From Aurelia coerulea (taxonomy: Eukaryota; Cnidaria; Scyphozoa; Semaeostomeae; Ulmaridae), in assembly GCA_039566865.1 (NCBI GenBank), contig CM076947.1, positions 3,975,501 to 4,039,500 of the forward strand: 64,000 bases of DNA, read 5' to 3'. Numbering within the stretch: the stretch's first letter is position 1; every line of letters begins with the position of its first letter. The notes beneath the pieces are model-generated. The model worked only from the letters and a program-made list of their open reading frames with translations, was not told the DNA's origin and searched no databases. The translations under genes and the position numbers were made by a program. Positions 11,111 through 19,847 of this stretch are shown here, in pieces.

Positions 11111-12749
11111 AGCCTCTAGATTAAAAACATGCAACAGCATCACCCTTTCCTATGCATGTATCCATTTCGTAAAAATCCCAGAATTGTTGGCCTAAACCCC
11201 CCTATATCTCGAAAAAGCTTCCCAAAATCGTCAATCAACACCCAGATTCGTAATCTACGCAAAAAAGTGATCTAAACGAAACGTCGTCCTGTAAAGTCCC
11301 CGCTCGAATTGTAATACTCCCCCTTCACCCTCTGGACTACAAGTAATTCTAACTGAAACACGTTGCCAAACAGACTCTCAGTATGTAACTTTACTGTGTG
11401 ATGTTGCAAAAGGGAATTTGAGCAAAGAGTCAGAAGAGCTCATAGAAACACTCAGCAGGCCACTATCGCAATTGTGAAGGACACTTATTACTTGAGATAA
11501 ATAATTAATTTTGTGGTACTTCCACCCCACACAACGACCCGCACCCAGTTAGCAGGCTTCTTGACATGGTGCCACTGCGCAGCCAGTTATAGAGTCTGGT
11601 TACGACCCATGGAGTCTGGCCCGCGTGAATCGAGGTAACATGGCCGCCAGGACTGTTCTGGATTAGACTTGCTGATGTTTTTGTGCCTTTATTTCGTTTA
11701 TCCAATGGTGTTTCAAAGGAAATGAGTTGTATATTTATCGATATATCAGGTATCAAGAACAGAAAGTCGTGGCAGGCTAACAAAATTGGTGCATTGGTGG
11801 GGAAAAGGGTCAAAATCCTTTTCACAATGTTTTACGAAGGCAAACTGCAGTTTTTGAACAGAGATTAAGAATGGCGAATATTACACCAGATATTGTGGAA
11901 GAACAAAACGAATATCGAACGTTGGCACCTTTTATCCTGGCCACGATGGTGGGACGGAGCTTGAGCAGATTTCAAACTGTCAAAGTGATAAGTTTTGTTT
12001 CCCGTTTGTTTTAAATCGTTTCGGGGAGGAAAGTGAAGACAAATGCATCGAGTACGAAGTTTAAAAGCTGGGGAACATTTTCACGCAAAGAACTGGGCGT
12101 TTGATGCAAAATTCACCGAGATTCAGCAAGGATAAAACTGTTGTTAGATTTATGTAAGTAAGAAAGCTTCAGTCCTTGTTCTTTCTTATATGTATACACA
12201 CTTCAATATATGATGTTGCGTTGTTATTTGAATACAACAGCAACAACATCAATTATGTTACCATGGTGGCAGAATGCTTCAATCATTTTTGGGTACAAAA
12301 GCACAAGAAGAAAGACACAATCGAGACAGAGATAACCGAGATAACAATCAGCCATTTAACGGAATGAATTTTATTTTCTTTAATTCAAAGAGCAAATACT
12401 GCTATCTTTACATTGCAGGTAGGAAACAGCAGGAACGTAAATTAACCTAATATAGTATTACTAGTATTAGCTAGGCTGCCATATTACACGATTGGGCTTC
12501 CTGTAGTCTAATCAGTAAATTGGTTTTGAAAGAAAAATTTTATCATTTTGAGAGAATGGCCTTTGGTACAGTTACAAGAGCCTACTGACCGTTTGCTTAC
12601 TTTGGGACCAACTCCCCGTTTTCCTGAAAAGCCCCCATGGGCTATGAAATTGAATGCCCCTCAAAATGAAGCTAATGGTGTGGGCCAATCAGTAAATTGG
12701 TTTTGATTGATAAATTTTACCATTTTGAGACAATGACTATGGTCTAGTC
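11111..12749. other. No gene recognised
   Basis: Short open frames only (under 110 codons), with no recognisable motif. A ~55-bp word beginning ATCAGTAAATTGGTTTTGA occurs twice (about 12510 and 12690) as an imperfect direct repeat. Otherwise featureless. Confidence 0.5.
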
Positions 12750-12850
12750 TAAAACACTACACCAATGGAACACCAATGAACACCCGTGGAACACCGATGA
12801 ACACTAACGAACACCAATGGAACAACAATGAACACCAATGAACACCGATT
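12750..12850. repeat. ~12-bp minisatellite (AACACCAATGGA-type)
   Basis: About eight degenerate copies of AACACCAATGGA / AACACCGATGAA in tandem. Low complexity; no coding potential inferred. Confidence 0.75.
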
Positions 12851-12984
12851 GAATTTTTGAGGAATTTCTCTTTGATTAGAAATTATTCAAGTTTCGTAAT
12901 CTCACTTGTATCCATGACAAACAAAATTTTGTCAAGATAAGAAATTAGTGATAACATCTCAGATTGAATGGGTTACGCATTATT

Positions 12985-13100
12985 AGGGCCTGTTTACATG
13001 GGAGTTTTCAGCCCGGGCTTAAACTTCAGCCCTGCTACCTGAGGTGAAAATATTTTGCCATTACATGGAGAGTTTCAGCCCGGGCTGAAAATCTGTTTAC
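12985..13100. repeat. Palindrome-rich segment, possible MITE end
   Basis: GGGCCTGTTTACATGG at ~12986 is followed by two copies of the self-complementary word TTTCAGCCCGGGCTGAAA (one exact, ~13073-13090, one degenerate at ~13003). Similar openings are seen at ends of Harbinger-type MITEs, but I see no matching right terminus, so the class is uncertain. Confidence 0.35.
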
Positions 13101-13790
13101 TGCGACAACGATGCATCATTACAATGTTGAATGCGTTATACAAATTATATCAAAAAACTGCATCGCTCTCAAGTTTCAACCTCAATCAAAATCAACACTC
13201 ATCAAAGCTGGAGGCATCTCGCCCTTTGAGGAGTGACCTTTGTCCCTATTCTGACTGCATGGATTCAAATTGGGGTGTGGCGACCTTGCATGAATCGCTA
13301 AAAATAGAGGTGTTTTCCATTTGTTTGCACTTTTTCCTTTATTTTTTTTATTTTTGCATCATTTTGCCAAATTTACTCCGAAAATAACTCAGCATCTCCT
13401 CCCAGGGGAGGGGGGGGGGGTACTAGATGCTTCCAGCCGAAGGGCTGTAGCTCCTTTGGCAGGACACCACCATTGGTGCCCTCCTGAACATTTCAAAACA
13501 GAGTTTTTGAAACCTTTTTTATGTTCAGGCATTTCTAAAGTATCTTCGGAGTAATGATACACGAAAAAGTGAAAATGAAGAAAATTATGCAAAGGATTTC
13601 CTGTATCAAAATAAGTTGTTTAAGGTATATCTTCCCAGTACTAGATGTTTTTACTTTTTAGCAGTCTGAGAGTTAAGTTTTTTATAAGCAGTTTCTTATA
13701 ACAGATACGTGTGCACCAGGCTTTATTTCAAAAGCTTTGAACGCATCCAGCCTACATGGAAGGAATATAAATCAAACGTTGTTTAACCCT
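13101..13790. other. No gene recognised
   Basis: Contains an exact-looking G-run at ~13410 and short open frames on both strands without motifs. Nothing assignable. Confidence 0.4.
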
Positions 13791-13791
13791 A

Positions 13792-13840
13792 TTACTACCG
13801 GGCTTTTTCAACCATCGTAGTACCGGGAGGGGGGGGGGGG
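13792..13840. mobile_element. Left end of a short TTAA-type element interrupted by a LINE
   Basis: TTTAACCCTATTACTACCGGGC begins here and ends in a poly-G run abutting the LINE tail. The TTAACCCTAT opening resembles the terminus of the complete piggyBac-like MITE at 27303-27876. The likely continuation is the non-coding sequence starting at ~17103 on the far side of the LINE (GAGGGCAAAAAGTAAC). I do not see its right end. Confidence 0.35.
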
Positions 13841-16800
13841 CAATTATTATTATTATTATTATCATTTTATTTAAAGTTGGCAACTTACATAGCTAAATAT
13901 AAAAAGAAATGCTAATTCAAGCCAACAAATTAATTACAATGATACAGAATATATACAAGTAAATAGTCAATAAAATTACAAAATTCATAAAATCTATATA
14001 TAAAATCTACAAGCAAGATGTATGAAACTATAAAAAGCCGAGCCCTGGTATGTATCGTTTGCAAAGTCTGCAGTCACAATCTACATTTTTCCAAAATTTT
14101 ATTTTATTCTTGAATTGTTGCACAGAATTTGCATCTTTGATTTCCTGTGGAACGGACTGCCAAATACGCTGCCCTCTATATTGGACCGTTTCAGTACCAT
14201 GATTAACAGTATTTACCTTTGGAACCATGAATGTATTTATATTTCTCAAATTATAGGCAGAACTTCTTTGAAGAAAGATCTCATTCATAAATGGGGGGTT
14301 TAGATTATTTATTGTTTTGAACATTTCAGTCATTAGCAACTGCATATTTTTCTCATGTACTGTTACAGATCTATCTTTTTCCAGCAAAGTTGCGAAATTA
14401 GAATTATAGTCTTTATATGCTATCCTCAGGGCTCTCTCGTGCAGCCTATTGATTTTGTTATTCATCTTTCTGCTATGAAACATCCAAACCAACGGACAAT
14501 ATTGGAATTGGCTAGTCACAAATGCTCTCATTAAAAGTCTCAATTTATCAGTACCTAGATATGCCGACATCCGTGACAAAGCAAAGAGTTTGTTACCAGC
14601 CTTTTGACAAATATTACTTATGTGCTTTTCAAAGCTAAGATTTGCGTCAATTAAAACTCCTAACAGCTTCTCCTCCTTTGAATTAGTAACGGCACAGCTG
14701 CCTATATTTATGTTGACCTCTTGATTTGTTCTTTCACCAAATATCATAAAATGGCATTTGTCTTCGTTTAGCTTCATGTAATTGTTTCCAAACCACTCGA
14801 TTATGATCTTGGAATCATTTTCTAGCCTAGAGATTACATTTTCGAGACGCATATCGCATGTATAGATGGTTGTATCATCCGCATAGTTACATATATCTGT
14901 TTCTTGTATTGATAACAGAAGATCATTGATATAGATATTGAAAAACAGAGGACCAAGGACGGATCCTTGAGGAACACCAAACCTTAGATGCTTATAGGTG
15001 CTGAAAGATCCATTGATTTTTACTCGTTGTTGCCGATTTTCCAAATAGCTGTAAGCAAGCCATAAAGCTTCACGGCTAAAACCGTAGGCATGTAACTTAG
15101 CAATAAGTAAGTCATGTCGAATACAGTCAAAGGCCTTTGAAAGGTCCATAAAGATAGCTCCTATTTTTCCACCGTTGTCCAGGCACGTTTTCCATTTTTC
15201 AATTGCCCGCATCAATGCATGTTGGGCATTGTAGCCCTTGCGAAAACCACAAAGCAGCCATGATAAATACGGAGACATGTGTGCAAAAATCTGAGTAGCC
15301 ATGAGCCTTTCAAACACCTTTGACACTGTCGGGAGAACACTAATAGGTCTGTAATTACCCTTGAAAGTTTTGACTTCTTTTTTAAAAAGAGAAGATACAT
15401 CAGCTAACTTCAATTCATCGGGAAATGAAGATTGTTCTACTGAGTTATTAAATATGATTTGCAAAGGTGTAGAGACTAGATCGGACTCATTTTTCAACAG
15501 CTTTGGAGGGATACTCTTGAAAGTGGTTGACTTCGAGGGGTTTAGTTCATCAATTTCGTTTTTCATATTGTCAACTGACACCTTTTTAAATGAGAAAGAA
15601 CCAGTGTTCCCATTCAAGGAACGAATTTTTTGAATACTTGGGTGCCTTGAGAACCTAAATAATATTTGTTCGATAGGATCACTAATACCTTCAGGATCAA
15701 GAATAATATTTTCGTTTTCGATGATTCCAAGAGATTCGGTGATTGTAACAAAAAAGTTATTAAAAGTCTCAGCTACTTCAGACTCGTTCGACACAATTTT
15801 CCCTTCTTCAATCAATGTTATTCTTGATTTTGAAGAGCTTTTATCCGAAATAAAAGGTTTGACAGTCTTCCAAAATTTTTTGTTGTCTGTAATTTCTGAA
15901 ATATCAAGTTGATTATAGAAACATCTTTTTGCCTGACGGGATAATTTAACGCACAGATTACGCTGTCTACGGAAAGCATCCCAGTTATCAGCTGTTCTAT
16001 TCTTATTATATTTATTCTTTAGTCTTGTGCGTAGCATAAACGCCTTGTGAAGAGTTCGGTTCATAAAGGGACTGTCATTGGCACGAACGTACCTCTTTTT
16101 CATTGGTGCATGTTTATCTAGAACACGTTGAAACGTATCCTGAAAGGACGTGTAGGTCAAATGTTGTACTTCAAGATCAGCGAGTTCAGTCTGAAGATCC
16201 TGTCGAAATATATCTTCTCGAAAGTGTTTATAGTCTCTGTAATTTACAACGTTTGGTTTTTGCTTGTCAAAAGAAGCTTTCAAAACGGTAACAATCATTT
16301 TGTGAAAATCAGATAGCCCAGTTTCGATCGCCGTTGTGTGTTGAAAGTTCCTTCCTCTATTTGTCAATATCAAGTCAATACATCTAGGGTTACCGGACTT
16401 AAAACACGTAGGCTCTTTTACTAAGTTCTTGAGGGCGAAAAGATCCATGAAGTCACCTATCTCCTGTTCTGTTTCAATGGCATTGAAATCACCAAGAACA
16501 ACAAAATTTTCATATTTGTCACTATAATGATCTATTGCTGTGCTAAGTTGGCTGAAAAAGTAAGGCTGTGATTGGGTTGGTGGGCGGTATATGCTAAAAA
16601 GAGCCCATTTCTTTTTCCGTAAGTTAATTTCGAAACCAATACATTCAATGTCATCCTCAAACTTGAAAGACTTGAGCTGTTTGGAAGGGATATCCTCCTT
16701 AACAAAAACTAGTAGACCACCTCCATTGCTATTCCTATCTAATCGAAATGGTTCTGAGTAACCCTGGATGAAAAATTGCCCTTTAGGGAATGAGTTATCA

Positions 16801-17103
16801 ATTTTGGTCTCAGCTACTATTAGAATATCGATGTTATTGCTAACAAAGTCTTTGAGTCCTTCGAACTTATTTCTTACTGAGTTTATATTAAGGTATCCAA
16901 TAACCAGACGCCCTACGTTTTTTAGCCGGAGGTTTTTCAATTCAGAGTTTCCATCCATATCCTCCTTGTCTTCCAAGTTTGAGGAACGCTCTTGAATACC
17001 ATCATCAATAGCATGAGGGGGGTCGTCAGAAAAGAAATAAGGGGAGGCTATATGTTCTACTATTTCTATAGTGGGTGGCGACTCGTTAAAAGGGGAGGGC
17101 AAA
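13841..17103 (-). mobile_element. CR1-type LINE with intact ORF
   Basis: A minus-strand non-LTR retrotransposon. Its 3' end is an (AAT)n tail (13841-13863 as plus-strand ATT repeats), followed inward by ~165 bp of 3' UTR and the ORF. The 5' end lies within a few bases of the first codon, so the copy may lack its 5' UTR and native start. G-rich sequence on both flanks is consistent with insertion into one G-rich target. Confidence 0.85.
14028..17102 (-). CDS. LINE endonuclease/reverse transcriptase
   Basis: Up to 1,024 codons without interruption. The endonuclease spans ~65-290 with GYLNINSVRNKF, AETKIDNSFP, GDFNAIE, DLILTN and SDFHKM. The reverse transcriptase spans ~545-800 with NYRPISVLPTVSKVFER, DLSKAFDCI, GVPQGSVLGPLFFNIYIND and catalytic YADD at ~737. 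The C-terminal region includes QYCPLVWMFHSR and ends with a Cys cluster CDCRLC. There is no PHD finger and no separate ORF1 upstream. The first in-frame ATG is at residue ~49; the frame opens with TTG at the element edge, so the true N-terminus is probably truncated. Otherwise all catalytic motifs are intact. Confidence 0.88.
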   Translation of the reverse strand: MPSPFNESPPTIEIVEHIASPYFFSDDPPHAIDDGIQERSSNLEDKEDMDGNSELKNLRLKNVGRLVIGYLNINSVRNKFEGLKDFVSNNIDILIVAETKIDNSFPKGQFFIQGYSEPFRLDRNSNGGGLLVFVKEDIPSKQLKSFKFEDDIECIGFEINLRKKKWALFSIYRPPTQSQPYFFSQLSTAIDHYSDKYENFVVLGDFNAIETEQEIGDFMDLFALKNLVKEPTCFKSGNPRCIDLILTNRGRNFQHTTAIETGLSDFHKMIVTVLKASFDKQKPNVVNYRDYKHFREDIFRQDLQTELADLEVQHLTYTSFQDTFQRVLDKHAPMKKRYVRANDSPFMNRTLHKAFMLRTRLKNKYNKNRTADNWDAFRRQRNLCVKLSRQAKRCFYNQLDISEITDNKKFWKTVKPFISDKSSSKSRITLIEEGKIVSNESEVAETFNNFFVTITESLGIIENENIILDPEGISDPIEQILFRFSRHPSIQKIRSLNGNTGSFSFKKVSVDNMKNEIDELNPSKSTTFKSIPPKLLKNESDLVSTPLQIIFNNSVEQSSFPDELKLADVSSLFKKEVKTFKGNYRPISVLPTVSKVFERLMATQIFAHMSPYLSWLLCGFRKGYNAQHALMRAIEKWKTCLDNGGKIGAIFMDLSKAFDCIRHDLLIAKLHAYGFSREALWLAYSYLENRQQRVKINGSFSTYKHLRFGVPQGSVLGPLFFNIYINDLLLSIQETDICNYADDTTIYTCDMRLENVISRLENDSKIIIEWFGNNYMKLNEDKCHFMIFGERTNQEVNINIGSCAVTNSKEEKLLGVLIDANLSFEKHISNICQKAGNKLFALSRMSAYLGTDKLRLLMRAFVTSQFQYCPLVWMFHSRKMNNKINRLHERALRIAYKDYNSNFATLLEKDRSVTVHEKNMQLLMTEMFKTINNLNPPFMNEIFLQRSSAYNLRNINTFMVPKVNTVNHGTETVQYRGQRIWQSVPQEIKDANSVQQFKNKIKFWKNVDCDCRLCKRYIPGLGFL

Positions 17104-17518
17104 AAGTAACTTCGCCAATATTGCAGATATGAGGATGAAACTTAGTACAATGGTGTATAGGAACAAAATCTACACAATAGAGTTCTTTTTGAATTCTTCA
17201 TTACATCCATGACGTCACTATGACTTCATAATTGAGGAAAATTGCACTTTTTGCTTACTATTAGCAATATTGGCAATATTTAAAGTGCTCCTGACATGAA
17301 ATCAACTAAGCGCTTGTAGGATAATTTGAGGCTGATCCTCTTGAAAACGCATTTAAATATTTATGGGCCTTTCCCTCCTTTTGGGGGGTTTTAAATTCAT
17401 CGAAAGGGTAGTGAAAGTGGCGCCGATGTCTGGGAATGAATTTGGCTTTGTTGTCAGCGCGTGATGTAAAGCGCAGGAAGGAAATATTTGTTGTAAAGGT
17501 CAGAAGCGTGAAGCAACT
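17104..17518 (+). promoter_or_regulatory. Non-coding: remnant of short element, then upstream region of P2X7-like gene
   Basis: No coding signal. The left part is probably the body of the interrupted short element. The last ~120 bp (GC-richer, with GGCGCC near 17430) precede the ATG at 17519 and are the presumed 5' UTR and promoter of the next gene. No TATA box is evident. Confidence 0.35.
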
Positions 17519-19811
17519 ATGGAGTCAGCAAGTGAAATCAGTAACGATAGCTTTCAAAGCACCGTTTCCGCACAATCCGAAGAAAGTTTAGCTAATAATG
17601 AAATGGTTTTTGAGACAAGGTTTAGGCCGTATGAAGATGAACCACTGGCAGATCCTGCAGAGGTCGCAGAAGAACCATACCAAGCAGGCGAGGGAGAGAG
17701 AGACGAAGACGGCCTAACACGCAGAACCATCGAAGCACGGTACGAGAGAGAAAGGTCTGTTGATTCCTGGTAAGTGTTTGATAGTTTCTATAACTGTTAA
17801 TAGGAAATGTGAGAATATTACTGCTCTATGCTTTCTGCGTTTTATTTTGTTGACTGCTCTCTCTCTCTATTCAGACAATCTTTTTGATGTTGGAGCACTT
17901 ATCTAGGCGAGGCCAATAATCAAATTTTATTCATGGTTGGAGTAAATAAACAACCAAATTCACGGCCTGACACTGAACTCAAAAACTTCACCAAAATAAG
18001 GTAGAGGTTTGCTGGTATAACGGGAGCAACAAATTCAACAGTCTTTGGGCTGCTCTCTCATTGCATCAAAATTCCTCCTTTGACTTATTTGCCATTCAGT
18101 TGCTAAATTTGCCTCATCATTGACTTGACAGGTGTTCATGTAGAAAGTGCAGTGATAAGCAGTTGGTTGGAGCAAGAGAATTTAGGTGTTGTTGGGTAGT
18201 AAATGAGGCATTGGGAAAACTGCAGTTTGACGGCAGTATTGAAAGAATTTCATGCACTACAGAACACGAGGATTTCCTTGCCATGACAAATACTGATGTT
18301 CTCCTCCAAGTTTGACCACTGCTGAAGACCAAGAGTGGAAAACATTACAGAAAGCGCCCAGGAGTATCACAAAATGAGTAAGTAAAGTATAGCATATAGA
18401 AAAACAAACAAAGGTTGGGGCAGAGCAAATATTTAAAGGATCTTGAAGGATCTTTCTATAGGTCAAATAATAGCTGATTTAACTAACACACACACATATA
18501 TATATATATATATAACTAACATAACATATGGAAATACAAAATACTATAAATAGAGGTTGATACTCCTAATAAATCAGTTGCTCTGAAGATGCCCTAGTGG
18601 GCGAAACTAGTTAGCAGATAACTGAATAAAAAGCGCAAAAGATCAACTTGATGCCTGCTCTCTGTGGATGTTGTCCCTCTTCTTCTCATCGTTCACTTTA
18701 TGTTATATTGCGGTCTGGACGCAGACCATGGAAGAGTGATCAAGAAGCAGGAAGCGCCGAGAAAGACCAAGGAACCAACAACAAATGAAGACAAGAACAC
18801 AGACATAAACCCGCGATTGCGATCACGGTCAGCAACTCAACAATCTGACATGAAACCAAACGACGCACGTCAAACAACAATGGAAAGAAGAACAACATCA
18901 ACAACAACAACACTGCAAAACTGAAGAAAACAACAAAGTCAATCTGACGTAAAATCAAACGACATACGTCAAACAACTATAGCAACAACAGCAACAACAA
19001 CAACAACATTAGTCTACGCAACAAGCAATGCACGACTCAACAACAATAGGACATACAACAGACGTCATAGAACAAGAAACTTTATAACTACAGCACATCA
19101 AAGCGAAAACATCGTATTGCGAACAACGCCAATGAAAAGAACTGAACCGAATAGAATGAACAGGGTAAAGGTACACCCGGGGTGGCTTAGATTCAATAAA
19201 TCGGCTACTTGCCAAGAAGCACCGAAGAATTGGAAAAGCGAAGCTCACAATACGAGGGATGAAAGACAATCTGATGTCAAAGGACAAAGCACAAAACTAC
19301 AACACAATAAAACGAGAACCGTCCCCTACAAGAACAACGACTCAACTGATAACAACGAGAACGAGGCTAACAACAACAACAGCATATGACAAGAACTTTT
19401 TTACCTTATAAGGACAAAATTATACCAGTAAATTAATTAACCTTATATGGAAATACAAAATACTATAAATAGAGGTTGATACTCCTAATAAATCAGTTGC
19501 TCTGAAGATGCCCTAGCGGGCGAAACTAGTTAGCAGATAACTGAATAAAAAAGCGCAAAAGATCAACTCAATGCCTGCTCTCTGTGGATGTTGTCCCTCT
19601 TCTTCTCATCGTTCACTTTATATCATATTGCGGTCTGGACGCAGACCATGGAAGAGTCATCAAGAAGCAGGAAGTGCCGAGAAAGACCAAGGAACCAACA
19701 ACAAATGAAGACAAGAACACAGACATAAAACCGCGATTGCGATCACGGTCAGCAACTCAACAATCTGACGTGAAACCAAACGACGCACATCAAACAACAA
19801 TGGAAACAAGG

Positions 19812-19847
<36 letters not shown>

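Noticed and set aside
13389..13592. Minus-strand 67-codon frame through a poly-G run
   Set aside because: Low complexity and no homologous blocks.
15361..16995. Plus-strand frames within the LINE at 13.8-17.1 kb
   Set aside because: Shadows of the intact minus-strand LINE ORF.
18480..18515. CA/TA microsatellite as a Z-DNA or regulatory element
   Set aside because: Common low-complexity intronic sequence; only its edge matters, as part of the target duplication.
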